The notes: generated from the sequence alone by a model not told the origin. Shown: positions 35,597-44,801, counted from the first letter of the stretch. The stretch: DNA of 64,000 bases from Leptospira wolffii serovar Khorat str. Khorat-H2 (GCF_000306115.2 NZ_AKWX02000007.1:682001-746000); one strand, 5' to 3'. A program made the numbers and translations.

Positions 35597-37342
35597 ATGA
35601 AAAAAACATTCTTATCGGCAAACCTTTTCCTTCTTCTCGCTCTTTCCCTTTCCGTATGTAAAAATCCGGACCTCAAGATAGAGGGCCGGGAGGTATCCAC
35701 ACGCTACCTGGTTTCCCCGAAACTGGGAACGGATCCCTCCACTCTTTACGCCGAATCCAAGAACATTATGATTTCCACGGATTCCAAGGAAGCTTCCGAG
35801 GTAGGTTTGGAGATTCATAGAAAAGGAGGAAATGCGGTGGATGTCGCAGTGGCCTCTTCTTTTGCGGTATCGGTAACCCGTCCTCAATCCACAGGGATAG
35901 GAGGAGGAGGGTTTCTGGTTCTTCACGACGCTAAGTCCAAAAGGTCTTACGCTTTCGATTTTCGGGAAAGGGCTCCTAATTTAGCGAATCGTAATATGTA
36001 TAAGAGCAGGCCTAAGGAGGAATCCTTACTCGGTTATAAGTCCGTAGGAATTCCGGGAACGGTAGCCGGGCTCGTCCTTATCCATAAGAAATTCGGAAAA
36101 CTATCTTGGAAGGAGATTCTTGCTCCTTCTATCCGATTGGCGGAATCCGGATTTCCTATCTATCCCGATTTGGCCGAAGCCATCCAAGAATCCGAAAAGG
36201 ACATGAGTGCGGGGATGAGAAAAATTTTTCTTCCGAACGGAGAAGCTCCTAAGCAGGGGGATATACTCGTACAAAAAGATTTGGCTAAGACGTTGCGGAT
36301 CATTTCCGAAACGAAGGACGAGGACTTCTATAAAGGAGGAATCGCTAAGGAACTTGCCAGATTATCTTCCGAGAACGGCGGCCTTATCGGAATCAAGGAT
36401 CTACAATCCTATAAGGTAAAAGAGGCGATCCCGCTTGAGATTCCCTATAGAGGATACAGGATCCTGACCATGGTGCCTCCTTCTTCCGGAGTGCATCTTC
36501 TCACCATGCTTCGAATGTTGGAGACGAAGGAATTACATTCTCTATCCGATTTCTCCTCCAGCGATTTCTATCATTTTCTCGCGGAAGTCATGAGAAGGGG
36601 TTACTCGGATCGAGCGGTTTTTGGAGGAGACCCGGAATATACTAAGATTCCCATAGAGACTTTACTTTCCGAAGAATATGCTCGTCAGAAAATCTCGGAT
36701 TTTAATCCGGCGAGGGCGACTCCCAGTTCCACCTATCTGAATAGATTGAATCTAAAGACGGAGTCACATGATACTACTCATATATCGGTTGCGGATGCGG
36801 AAGGAAATGCGGTTTCTACCACTCAATCGGTCAATTATCGTTTCGGAGCGGCGGTCGTTTTGGACGGTTACGGTTTCGTGCTGAACGATACGATGGACGA
36901 TTTTAGTAGGTCTCCCGGAGAACCGAATGTTTACGGTTTGATCGGAGCGGAGGCAAATTCTATCCAACCCGGAAAGACCCCTTTGAGTTCCATGTCTCCT
37001 ACGATCGTTCTGAAAAACGATGAAGTATATTTAGTCACCGGGGCTCCCGGAGGTTCCTACATAGTGAACGCGGTATTGCAATCCTTGATTTTTAATATAG
37101 ATCTCAAACTGACTCTTTACGAATCCGTGGCTAGAGGAAGAATCCACCACCAATTCTTTCCGGACGCTCTTTCTATGGAAGGTCCTGCCACCGACACGGC
37201 AACTTTCAATCAGCTCAAAGCCAAGAAACATGAGATACGTTTGGGAAACAATTATGCGAAATTATTCTCCGTGAAGAGGGAAAACGGAGTCTTATATGGG
37301 GCCTCGGATCCTAGAGGAGATGGAGTTCCTTTGGGAGAATGA
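35597..37342 (+). CDS. ggt: Gamma-glutamyltransferase, lipoprotein form
   Basis: The 581-residue protein has a signal peptide ending in LSVC, so Cys21 is probably lipidated. The large-subunit part includes GGNAVDVAVASSFAVSVTRPQSTGIGGGGFLV (about residues 75-110) and FDFRERAP. The autocatalytic cleavage site and nucleophile Thr are in SHDTTHISVADAEGNAVSTTQSVN near residues 390-410. It breaks gamma-glutamyl bonds of glutathione, here outside the inner membrane. It is 36 bases upstream of gshA, the synthesis gene, so glutathione breakdown and synthesis are linked. Confidence 0.93.
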   Translation: MKKTFLSANLFLLLALSLSVCKNPDLKIEGREVSTRYLVSPKLGTDPSTLYAESKNIMISTDSKEASEVGLEIHRKGGNAVDVAVASSFAVSVTRPQSTGIGGGGFLVLHDAKSKRSYAFDFRERAPNLANRNMYKSRPKEESLLGYKSVGIPGTVAGLVLIHKKFGKLSWKEILAPSIRLAESGFPIYPDLAEAIQESEKDMSAGMRKIFLPNGEAPKQGDILVQKDLAKTLRIISETKDEDFYKGGIAKELARLSSENGGLIGIKDLQSYKVKEAIPLEIPYRGYRILTMVPPSSGVHLLTMLRMLETKELHSLSDFSSSDFYHFLAEVMRRGYSDRAVFGGDPEYTKIPIETLLSEEYARQKISDFNPARATPSSTYLNRLNLKTESHDTTHISVADAEGNAVSTTQSVNYRFGAAVVLDGYGFVLNDTMDDFSRSPGEPNVYGLIGAEANSIQPGKTPLSSMSPTIVLKNDEVYLVTGAPGGSYIVNAVLQSLIFNIDLKLTLYESVARGRIHHQFFPDALSMEGPATDTATFNQLKAKKHEIRLGNNYAKLFSVKRENGVLYGASDPRGDGVPLGE

Positions 37343-37378
37343 TTCGAAATTCTCCGCGTAGAATCTAATGGAATTTTT

Positions 37379-38920
37379 ATGAAGAATTTGGAAGCGATCG
37401 GTTTACAACAGAATCTTAGGCATGCGGTCAAAGCAAAGCATGGGCTGGAAAAGGAGAGTATGCGTATCTTTCCAGACGGAAGAATTGCGACCACACCTCA
37501 TCCGGAAGGTCTGGGTTCCAGTCTTACCAATCATTTTATTAAAACGGATTTTTCCGAACCGCAGTTGGAGTTCGCGACGAATCCAAGGCCCCGTATCGAG
37601 GCGATTGTGAGGGAATTGCAGGACCTACATATCTACACTTCTAGGCACCTAGACGGAGAATGGATCTGGCCTTTCAGTATGCCTCCTATTCTTCCGAAAG
37701 AGGATAAAGATATTCCTTTGGGACAATACGGGCATTCTTTTTCGGGAGAATGGAAAACGGTTTATCGTAACGGATTAGGTTTACGTTACGGAAGAAGAAT
37801 GCAGACGATCTCGGGTGTGCATTATAATTTTTCCTTCTCGAATCTGTTCTTACGTCAGTTTTTGGGTAAGGATATCGCCAAGTTTACGAAAGAGGAAATC
37901 TCGGAATTATATCTGGATGTGACCCGTAATTTCATGAGAAGGGTGCCCGATCTCATGTATCTTACTGGCGCGACTCCCGCTTTCGACGAGACTTTTCTTC
38001 CCGTTTCGAGCGATTTTCCTTTTACCAAACATAAGAATCATACCTACTATGCGCCGTATGCGACTTCTCTTAGGATGAGCGAAATAGGATATACGAGCAA
38101 GGTCCAAGACGAGTTACCCATCAATTACAATTCCTTAAAGGAATATATTTCGGGTATGTGCTATGCGGTAGGAACGACCTACTCGGAATACGCGGGTTTC
38201 GGAGGAATTCCAAACCAACTCAATGATCATTTTCTGCAAATAGAAAACGAATTCTATTCTCCGATTCGTCCTAAACAGATTCCTAAAAATGACGAAAGGC
38301 CTTTGGACGCTCTCCAAAGCCGCGGTATCCAATACATAGAAATTCGTTGTTTGGATCTCCAACCGGAATCTCCTACGGGAATCCACAAGCCAAGCCTCGG
38401 GTTCATTCAAATGATTCTACTAGATGGACTCTTAAAAGGAAGTCCTTCCATTGATCCTAAGGAGAAATTACGAATCCGGGAGAATACTAGACGGGTACTA
38501 TGGGAAGGTAGAAAGCCCGGATTGAAATTACTCGGAGACGAGGGGCAGGAAATTGATTTCTTAGAGCAAGGAAGGACATTCACCGAATCTCTTTTCCCGA
38601 TTGCGGAGGACCTGGACAGGCATACCGGTCGCAAATTCTACCAGGAGACTTTGAATATCATGCTTTCTAGATGGAATGATCCGAAATCGACTCCGTCCGG
38701 AAAGCTAGTTCGGAGACTAGTAGAAGAAGATTGGGAATTCAGAGACTTAGGAGTTCATTTGGCAAAGGAGAATTATAGGAACCAATCCCAGATGGAATTG
38801 ACTCCAGGAAAATGGAGTATGTTCGAGAAGGAAGTCCAAAAATCCGTCTTGGAAAGAACTAAAATAGAGGAATCCGAAAAGGTTCGAAAATTTCCTACTG
38901 CGAGAATTTGCAACCATTGA
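37379..38920 (+). CDS. gshA: Glutamate-cysteine ligase, class I
   Basis: The 513-residue protein has the length of E. coli GshA (518). Signatures include KHGLEKESMRI near residue 21, PHPEGLGSSLTNHFIKTDFSEPQLEFATNP near 40-68, GLRYGRRMQTISGVHYNFS near 137, and RSRGIQYIEIRCLDLQPESPTGI-type text near 320. It makes gamma-glutamylcysteine, the first step of glutathione synthesis. The downstream ATP-grasp gene overlaps its end by 13 bases. No ATP-grasp domain is fused to it. Confidence 0.92.
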   Translation: MKNLEAIGLQQNLRHAVKAKHGLEKESMRIFPDGRIATTPHPEGLGSSLTNHFIKTDFSEPQLEFATNPRPRIEAIVRELQDLHIYTSRHLDGEWIWPFSMPPILPKEDKDIPLGQYGHSFSGEWKTVYRNGLGLRYGRRMQTISGVHYNFSFSNLFLRQFLGKDIAKFTKEEISELYLDVTRNFMRRVPDLMYLTGATPAFDETFLPVSSDFPFTKHKNHTYYAPYATSLRMSEIGYTSKVQDELPINYNSLKEYISGMCYAVGTTYSEYAGFGGIPNQLNDHFLQIENEFYSPIRPKQIPKNDERPLDALQSRGIQYIEIRCLDLQPESPTGIHKPSLGFIQMILLDGLLKGSPSIDPKEKLRIRENTRRVLWEGRKPGLKLLGDEGQEIDFLEQGRTFTESLFPIAEDLDRHTGRKFYQETLNIMLSRWNDPKSTPSGKLVRRLVEEDWEFRDLGVHLAKENYRNQSQMELTPGKWSMFEKEVQKSVLERTKIEESEKVRKFPTARICNH

Positions 38921-39945
38921 AACTGAAATTGCAGCCGGGAGAATATTTAGATCCGGCAGAATTCACTCTTAAGAATTTCGAGGATCTGGAGATTTCCAGT
39001 CAAATCATAATCCGAGACGCATTGAATCGAGGTTTAGAAGTGGAGATCCTGGAAAGGAAAAGCCATTTCATTAGGATTTCAGGAAAGGGAAATAGCCAAC
39101 TCGTAAAGGAGGCCTCAAAGACTGCCTTGGATTCTTATATGACCTTCCTTGTAATGGAGAATAAGAACGTCACGAAAAGAATTTTAGAAGAATCGAATAT
39201 AAATGTGCCGAAAGGGATCACTGTGACGGACCTGGACTCCGGCTTGAATTTCCTGCGAAAAACGGAATCGCTTACAATGGTGGTAAAGCCAACCACAACG
39301 AATTTCGGAATCGGCATCACGGTGCTTCCTCCTAGATCCGACGAGTCTTTGAAAAGGACTGCGATAGAAAAAGCCCTGGAGCTATCGGAAACCGCCATCA
39401 TAGAGGAGTTCGCTCCGGGAAATGAATACAGGTTCTTGGTCATCGGAGAAGAATGTGTGGCGGTATGCAATCGGATTCCGGCCAACGTAATCGGCGACGG
39501 TAAGAAGACGATCCTAGAACTTGTAGAAGAAAAAAATTCCGATCCAAGAAGAGGAGTCGGTCATGTCACTCCGTTGGAGAAAATCCGGTTAGATGAAACG
39601 GAACTGGGAGTTTTGCAAGGAAACGGATATTCTAGGGATTCGGTTCCGGAAGAAGGAGAGAAGGTTTTCTTACGTAAGAATTCAAATATCAGTACGGGGG
39701 GCGATTCAGTCGACGTGACGGATATCGCTCACGAATCCTACAAACGTCTCGCGGTGAAGGCGGCCAAGGCGGTGGATGCTAAGATCTGCGGTGTGGATAT
39801 TATTATCGCGGACAGTCTAGATAAGGAAGGGGATTACAGGATACTGGAGTTGAATTTCAATCCGGTATTATATATCCATAATTATCCTTTCCAGGGCAAG
39901 GATAGGAGAGTGGGGGAGAAGATTCTGGATCTTCTCGGGTTTTAA
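38908..39945 (+). CDS. ATP-grasp ligase, GshF-type glutathione synthetase
   Basis: The 345-residue protein starts with TTG at 38908 or 38917, as the frame closes at a TAA at 38860. The ATP-grasp domain is like the C-terminal half of bifunctional GshF, close to cyanophycin synthetase: VVKPTTTNFGIGITVLP near residue 126, EEFAPGNEYRFLVIG near 170, IPANVIGDGKKTILELVEEKN near 193, LRKNSNISTGGDSVDVTD near 253, and the metal-binding CGVDIIIAD and ILELNFNP near the end. It probably adds glycine to gamma-glutamylcysteine. It overlaps gshA by 13 bases, so synthesis is coupled. Confidence 0.88.
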   Translation: MQPLKLKLQPGEYLDPAEFTLKNFEDLEISSQIIIRDALNRGLEVEILERKSHFIRISGKGNSQLVKEASKTALDSYMTFLVMENKNVTKRILEESNINVPKGITVTDLDSGLNFLRKTESLTMVVKPTTTNFGIGITVLPPRSDESLKRTAIEKALELSETAIIEEFAPGNEYRFLVIGEECVAVCNRIPANVIGDGKKTILELVEEKNSDPRRGVGHVTPLEKIRLDETELGVLQGNGYSRDSVPEEGEKVFLRKNSNISTGGDSVDVTDIAHESYKRLAVKAAKAVDAKICGVDIIIADSLDKEGDYRILELNFNPVLYIHNYPFQGKDRRVGEKILDLLGF

Positions 39946-40006
39946 GATCGAGTCGTCCTCGCCTTCCATGCGGTTAAGAAAATCTTCGTAAGCCGGCCGA
40001 ATTTTC

Positions 40007-41704
40007 CTAATATCGAATCACTTCCCAGTTTCGATCCAAAATCATTTTATCTACCGCATCCGACTTTTTAAGATAAAGAACGAGTAGTTTTGTTGATTCA
40101 TCCAATGGAATCCAAAGGAAAGTCGGATGGTTCAATAAGCTTCTATCCTCAGGTAGTATTTCGAAAGCAAAGAATGAGTCGATAGAAAGAGTTTTATACT
40201 CGGGAGGTTTAAGGTATGTGGCTGCTGCAAATAATGCAGGAGAGTCGTCGTTGAAAAATTTGAATTTCGGATGAGCTATGACCAAGTTAACATTCTTCTC
40301 TAAAAGGTAATTGAGCGTGGAGTAACGTTTGTGTCCGCTTTTTAAGTTTTCAAGGACTCGAAAACGATTCGGATCTTTAATGTTTTTGTCCGACAATCCG
40401 AGCATATCGATCGTATACAGTTTGGAATAATACGGGATAGCTCCTGCGGCAGTAACGCTAATACGAACCTCCGTATCTCCGAAATACTCGTGGAATTTTT
40501 GTCCTACAAGACTCCATTTTTCAAAAGGGCCTTTTAAATGCCATTTGAGTATTTGTATGGATTCGATTCCTGTATAACTGAATGGAACCGCCATTTTATC
40601 TTTAATCCTGAAGTAAAATGAAGAAAAAGTAATGGTGAGTAGAATCGGAACGATTGCTATTTTTCCGAATGCTTCGTTGAATGCGAATACGGTTAGCAAT
40701 ATTATCAATGGAAAGAAAGGAACTAAGAATCTAAATTCCATAAAATCCCCTCCAATTGAAAGCAGATAGCAACTTTGTGCAAATAAGGTTAAGATGCAAA
40801 GTCCGAGAAAGCTTAAATATATGGCTTTTCCTTTTTTACTGAAGTAGAAGATCGAAACTATGAATAGCGGTCCAATCCAGTATGTAGTAAAAAATAAATG
40901 CAGATACTCCACGCCGGATAGAAGATTGAATACAAAAAGACCTTCGGTCTTTGCGCTTAGAGTATTCGGAAATATGGAACCGTAAAAGTGAATTTTCCAG
41001 GTTAGCCAAAGTAAGATAATCCCAAGGAAGGGGATTAGAGCAGTTAGCGTTAATTTTACGGTTCCCTTCACTTTTTCCTTTATCAAGTGAATAAGGAGAT
41101 AAACGCCAGTAATAGTTATAAATAGCCCTGAGTCCATTCGGGTTAAAAATAACAAGGCTAGCAATAATCCTATGGTAAAGAATTGCAATTGGCCGTGTTT
41201 TTTATATTCAAGTATGCCTTGAACACAGTAGATGGATCCTAAAACTAAAAATGTGACGAGAGGGGTCTCTAAGCCCCCGGTTGCGTAAGAAGAGAATGAA
41301 TAATTACTGCCGAGTAAAAATAAAAAAGATGAGATCAGGAAACTGTCGTTCCAAGTCCTTCTCGCTAGAAGAAGGCTCGTGATTAAGGTCCCGGTATATA
41401 ATAAAATGCCTAACGCGATTGAAAACGTTTCCGGCTGGAAGCCGATTTTCATTCCGAATGCTATCAGTAGGGTCCATAAGAAATTGGTATAGCCTTCGAC
41501 TCGCTCTCCGGGATTGAAAACGAGTCCGTATCCTTTGTTTAAATTTTCCGCATAGCGAAAAGATATAAAAGCGTCGTCTTGCAAAAACTGATTCTGGAGA
41601 GCAAACCAGATAGACCATAAAATGATTATGTACGGAAGATATGAGTAAAATCGCTCGAAGTATTTAACTGGTATAACTTGCGATCTGATGGTATTCATTT
41701 GCAA
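40007..41704 (-). CDS. GT-C polytopic glycosyltransferase, AT-rich
   Basis: The 565-residue protein has about 10-12 hydrophobic helices in residues 20-380 and a soluble C-terminal domain. The N-terminal loop carries FLQDDAFISFRYAENLNKGYG and FNPGERVEGYTNFLW, with a DD pair. This is the signature of GT-C membrane transferases that use a polyprenyl-phosphate sugar, close to mycobacterial AftB in the VFNPGERVEGYTN block. The sugar and acceptor are unknown. Three sampled lines near 40501, 40801 and 41161 have about one third G+C, against about half in neighbours, so it was probably acquired. No ribosome-site partner or polysaccharide gene is adjacent. Confidence 0.8.
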   Translation of the reverse strand: MQMNTIRSQVIPVKYFERFYSYLPYIIILWSIWFALQNQFLQDDAFISFRYAENLNKGYGLVFNPGERVEGYTNFLWTLLIAFGMKIGFQPETFSIALGILLYTGTLITSLLLARRTWNDSFLISSFLFLLGSNYSFSSYATGGLETPLVTFLVLGSIYCVQGILEYKKHGQLQFFTIGLLLALLFLTRMDSGLFITITGVYLLIHLIKEKVKGTVKLTLTALIPFLGIILLWLTWKIHFYGSIFPNTLSAKTEGLFVFNLLSGVEYLHLFFTTYWIGPLFIVSIFYFSKKGKAIYLSFLGLCILTLFAQSCYLLSIGGDFMEFRFLVPFFPLIILLTVFAFNEAFGKIAIVPILLTITFSSFYFRIKDKMAVPFSYTGIESIQILKWHLKGPFEKWSLVGQKFHEYFGDTEVRISVTAAGAIPYYSKLYTIDMLGLSDKNIKDPNRFRVLENLKSGHKRYSTLNYLLEKNVNLVIAHPKFKFFNDDSPALFAAATYLKPPEYKTLSIDSFFAFEILPEDRSLLNHPTFLWIPLDESTKLLVLYLKKSDAVDKMILDRNWEVIRY

Positions 41705-41868
41705 TTGGATCCTTGGTTTTGCAAATTATTATCATAGCCGAAACGAGCAAGGACAAAATCTTTGTCGGGAGCATGTAGGGTTTAAGTTGAATAGATACCT
41801 AGAGTATAAAGTTTTCTAAAATTAGCAAATCCCGGAATTAGTGACTAATGCGCGTCTTGAATCTGATG

Positions 41869-42114
41869 CTATTTATCAGATTTCTTTTTTACGTAGTCTA
41901 CGATATCCCTGGATTCGTACATTTTCCGGTCCCCGTCTACGAGAAAAGGTACCTGGCTCACTCCGCCTAGTCGGATGACTTCTTCCCGACCCGGGGTTCC
42001 CCGGCTTGCCTCTACCAATTCGTAATCCTTTCCTTCTTTCAGACCGAGTTTGTCGAAAGAGTCTCTAACATAAGCACAATAAGGACAGGATTCAAATTGG
42101 TAGAGTTTCATCAT
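41869..42114 (-). CDS. Dithiol glutaredoxin
   Basis: The 81-residue protein has the glutaredoxin active site CPYC at Cys10-Cys13, followed by a VSQVPFLVDG cis-proline segment near residue 52 and YESRDIVDYV near 66. It starts with two Met codons. It reduces disulfides with glutathione, which fits the ggt-gshA-GshF genes 2 kb away. The gene is 4 bases after the next upstream glutaredoxin, on the minus strand, making one transcript with grxD and the BolA genes. Confidence 0.92.
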   Translation of the reverse strand: MMKLYQFESCPYCAYVRDSFDKLGLKEGKDYELVEASRGTPGREEVIRLGGVSQVPFLVDGDRKMYESRDIVDYVKKKSDK

Positions 42115-42118
42115 CGGA

Positions 42119-42430
42119 TTAATTTCCTAATTTCTTCTGGAGTTCTCCGCTCTTTGCCATTTCAACCACGATATCGTGACCGCCTATAAACTCTCCGTCA
42201 ACGTAGAGTTGTGGAATGGTAGGCCAATTGGCGAATTCTTTGATTCCTTCCCGAACGTTTTGGTCGGAAAGAACGTTGAAAGAACCGTAATCCGTTCCTA
42301 AACTGCGAAGCACGTTCGTCACTCCAGCGGAAAAACCGCACATAGGGGCATCCGGAGTCCCTTTCATGAATAGGAAGACCTTCTTAGATCCGATCATTCC
42401 TTCGATTTTGTCTTTCAATTCTTTGTCCAT
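42119..42430 (-). CDS. grxD: Monothiol glutaredoxin, CGFS type (GrxD-like)
   Basis: The 103-residue protein has CGFS at Cys31 in MKGTPDAPMCGFS, the monothiol glutaredoxin signature. It also has NWPTIPQLYVDGEFIGGHDIV near residues 68-87, with the conserved cis-Pro and GG glutathione contacts. This class binds a glutathione-ligated 2Fe-2S cluster and works with BolA proteins in Fe-S delivery. Two BolA genes lie directly upstream in the same operon, which supports that role. Confidence 0.95.
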   Translation of the reverse strand: MDKELKDKIEGMIGSKKVFLFMKGTPDAPMCGFSAGVTNVLRSLGTDYGSFNVLSDQNVREGIKEFANWPTIPQLYVDGEFIGGHDIVVEMAKSGELQKKLGN

Positions 42431-42461
42431 ACCTTACGTCTTTCTTCCTTATATTTATGAA

Positions 42462-42686
42462 TTATACAATCTTGGTTTCCAATCCTAAAGCGTGGACTTC
42501 TTCTTTCAGCTCGTCCTTAAGGGTGGAGTAGACCATTCTATGTTGCTCTACGACCGATTTTCCCGCAAAGCCGGAATACTTGACGATCGCCTTGATATGC
42601 ACTCCGTCCCTGTAAGGGTCTAAAATTTCCACTTCGGCCCCGGGTAACCCTGCTTGGATTTTCTCTCGGATTTCTTGTATCGTCAT
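42462..42686 (-). CDS. BolA-family protein
   Basis: The 74-residue protein matches the BolA fold: IREKIQAGLPGAEVEILDPYRDG, then KSVVEQHRMVYSTLKDEL with the conserved SxxxQHRMVY segment, and ends HALGLETKIV. BolA proteins form [2Fe-2S]-bridged complexes with CGFS glutaredoxins. It lies 31 bases upstream of the grxD-like gene on the same strand. The His in the QHRM segment could ligate the cluster. It is the shorter of two adjacent BolA proteins. Confidence 0.9.
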   Translation of the reverse strand: MTIQEIREKIQAGLPGAEVEILDPYRDGVHIKAIVKYSGFAGKSVVEQHRMVYSTLKDELKEEVHALGLETKIV

Positions 42687-42758
42687 TCTCTTTCTTCTTA
42701 GACAGTTTTACTATATTTAAGCAGTTTTTAAGATGCCTTCTTGGACAATCTTTTTTCC

Positions 42759-43037
42759 TTAGGAAGACGCTCCCGTCTTGAGTTCCAAGGCGTGGATTCC
42801 CTTCTTCTTTAAAAACGGGTCTAAAACTGCGTAGACGGCACGGTGTTGTTCTAAGAGGGATTTATTCCGAAAATCGGCGCTTTCCATTCTCACTCGAACA
42901 TGAGTGCCTTTTTTTAGTTTATTCGGATTTCCGGAATGCCCGGCATGTTCCGCGGAAAAGTCTACCACTTCCAATATCGTAGGGGAGAATTTCTCTCTTA
43001 GTATTTCCTCGATCTTCTCTGCTGCTTCTTCTATCAT
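42759..43037 (-). CDS. BolA-family protein, second copy
   Basis: The 92-residue protein has a longer N-terminal helix and then LEVVDFSAEHAGHSG, HVRVRMESADFRNKSLLEQHRAVYAVLDPFL and HALELKTG. The HAGH segment near residue 32 resembles the loop of BolA proteins that carry a His ligand, while the shorter neighbour lacks it. So the two copies may differ in cluster binding. It overlaps the neighbourhood of the ABC-2 permease gene with no gap (43037/43038). It forms part of the ABC-BolA-Grx run on the minus strand. Confidence 0.88.
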   Translation of the reverse strand: MIEEAAEKIEEILREKFSPTILEVVDFSAEHAGHSGNPNKLKKGTHVRVRMESADFRNKSLLEQHRAVYAVLDPFLKKKGIHALELKTGASS

Positions 43038-43811
43038 TTAAGTCCTCGTTCCAAATCCTCTACTGAGTAAAAATACGGAGAGGGAATAAAGGAAGATCGT
43101 TCCTAACACCAGGAGTCCGATCGCGAAACCGGGTTCGATATCGCTTACTCCTAAAAATCCGTATCGGAAGGCGTTTACCATGTACAGAATCGGATTGAAT
43201 TTCGATACGATCTGCCAACCCTCAGGCAACATTCGTATAGAATAAAATACCCCGCCGAGATAAGTCAATGGAGTCAGGATGAATGTAGGGATGATCGTCA
43301 CATCGTCGAATTTCTTTGCATACAACGCGTTCAGAAACCCTCCCATGGAAAACATCAAGGCAGAAAGAGCTACCGTAACGATAACGACTCCTACATTATA
43401 CAATCTGAGTTCCGTGAAGAATAGGGAAACCAGAGTGACTATGAAACCCACCAGAATTCCACGAATCACTCCCCCGATCGAATATCCTAGTACGATCAGA
43501 TAGGCAGGTGTGGGGGAAACCAGAAGCTCCTCGATATTTCTACCGAACTTCGCACCGAAGAACGAGGAGACCACATTATTGTACGCATTCAGAATCACGG
43601 ACATCATCACGAGTCCGGGGACGATGAACTGGATATAAGTATGACCACCCACATCACCGATTTGGGAGCCCACTAGCTTGCCGAAGATCAAAAAATATAA
43701 GGAAATCGTAATTCCGGGAGGTATCAGAGTCTGTATCCAAATTCTCAGAATTCGAACCGTTTCCTTTCTGACGATCGTGGAGAATGCGTTGTATTTCTCG
43801 TAAAAGTTCAC
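43038..43811 (-). CDS. ABC-2 type transporter permease
   Basis: The 257-residue protein has six predicted membrane helices from about residue 25 to 250, with the ABC-2 pattern (FIVPGLVMMSVI, SFFGAKFGRNIEELLVSP, and FNPILYMVNAFRYGFLG near the end). It is the inner-membrane channel of an exporter driven by the ATPase encoded just upstream, which overlaps its start by 4 bases. The substrate is unknown. The gene is followed directly by the larger bolA, which is unusual for an exporter. Confidence 0.9.
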   Translation of the reverse strand: MNFYEKYNAFSTIVRKETVRILRIWIQTLIPPGITISLYFLIFGKLVGSQIGDVGGHTYIQFIVPGLVMMSVILNAYNNVVSSFFGAKFGRNIEELLVSPTPAYLIVLGYSIGGVIRGILVGFIVTLVSLFFTELRLYNVGVVIVTVALSALMFSMGGFLNALYAKKFDDVTIIPTFILTPLTYLGGVFYSIRMLPEGWQIVSKFNPILYMVNAFRYGFLGVSDIEPGFAIGLLVLGTIFLYSLSVFLLSRGFGTRT

Positions 43812-44725
43812 AGCTTTTTCTCCACTAATTTCAGAAAGAGCTCTTCCAAGCGATTGGATTTGTTTCTCATGCTTGTGATCCGGATCCCTTTCTCATCCAA
43901 GAGTCGGAATAGATCGTTTAGGGAATGATGTTTACTGATCTCCACTTCGATCGTTTTTTCGTCCACTCTGTGTAAAGCGAAACCGTTGAGGGAAGGCGGA
44001 GTGGAAATAGGTTCCAATAAGTCCAGGATGAACGTTTCGGTATCCAATTTTACGATGAGTTCTTTCATGGAAGTGTTTTCCACGATTCTTCCCTGATCTA
44101 TGATCGCGATCTTCCTACAAAGATTCTCCGCTTCTTCCAGGTAATGAGTGGTGAGAATGATGGTGATTCCGGATTCGTTCAGTTTTACCAAGAATTCCCA
44201 AAGGGATCTGCGAAACTCTATATCCACTCCGGCAGTAGGTTCGTCTAGAATAAGAATCTTAGGATTGTGGACCAAGGCCCTCGCAATCATTAGCCTTCTC
44301 TTCATTCCTCCGGAGAGCCTTCCGGCACCTTCTTTGCGCTTTTCGTAGAGCCCTAATTGGCTCAGATATTCTTCTGTCCTTTCGACTGCCACCTTTCGGG
44401 AAAGACCGTAATAGCCTCCTTGGTTGATGACTATATGTTCCACCTTCTCGAAGATATTGAAATTGAATTCTTGCGGAACGACTCCTATAAAGGACTTGGC
44501 CAAAGTTAGGTCCGTGTCTATGTCAGCTCCGTAGATTTTAACCTTTCCGGAGGTCTTATTCACTAAAGAGCTTAGGATTCCGATGGTCGTCGATTTTCCC
44601 GCTCCGTTCGGACCGAGCAATGCGAAGAATTCTCCCTCTTCGACCGTGAGGTTGATCCCCTTTAAGGCCTGTACTCCCCCCGAGTAGGTCTTAACCAAAT
44701 TTTCTATCTCTAATGCTTTATTCAT
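43808..44725 (-). CDS. ABC transporter ATP-binding protein, NatA/DrrA type
   Basis: The 305-residue ATPase has Walker A GPNGAGKST near residue 39, signature LSGGMKRRL near 140, Walker B ILILDEPTAGVD near 160 and TTHYLEEAE. The last 80 residues form the extra domain typical of the ABC-2 exporter ATPases. It pairs with the permease that overlaps it by 4 bases. Start is ATG at 44725. The cargo of this ABC-2 pair may be a lipid, polysaccharide or drug. Confidence 0.92.
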   Translation of the reverse strand: MNKALEIENLVKTYSGGVQALKGINLTVEEGEFFALLGPNGAGKSTTIGILSSLVNKTSGKVKIYGADIDTDLTLAKSFIGVVPQEFNFNIFEKVEHIVINQGGYYGLSRKVAVERTEEYLSQLGLYEKRKEGAGRLSGGMKRRLMIARALVHNPKILILDEPTAGVDIEFRRSLWEFLVKLNESGITIILTTHYLEEAENLCRKIAIIDQGRIVENTSMKELIVKLDTETFILDLLEPISTPPSLNGFALHRVDEKTIEVEISKHHSLNDLFRLLDEKGIRITSMRNKSNRLEELFLKLVEKKL

Positions 44726-44801
44726 TTGGAAGAAAAATTACACTCCCATGTAATCGTTTTCCACCTGGCCCCTTTTCGCAATCTTTTGCCGCTTGAAAAG
44801 C

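Noticed and set aside
38860..38920. Frameshift between gshA and the ATP-grasp gene as a sequencing error
   Set aside because: gshA is full length by comparison with E. coli GshA and the second frame is closed at 38860, so two real overlapping genes are the simpler reading.
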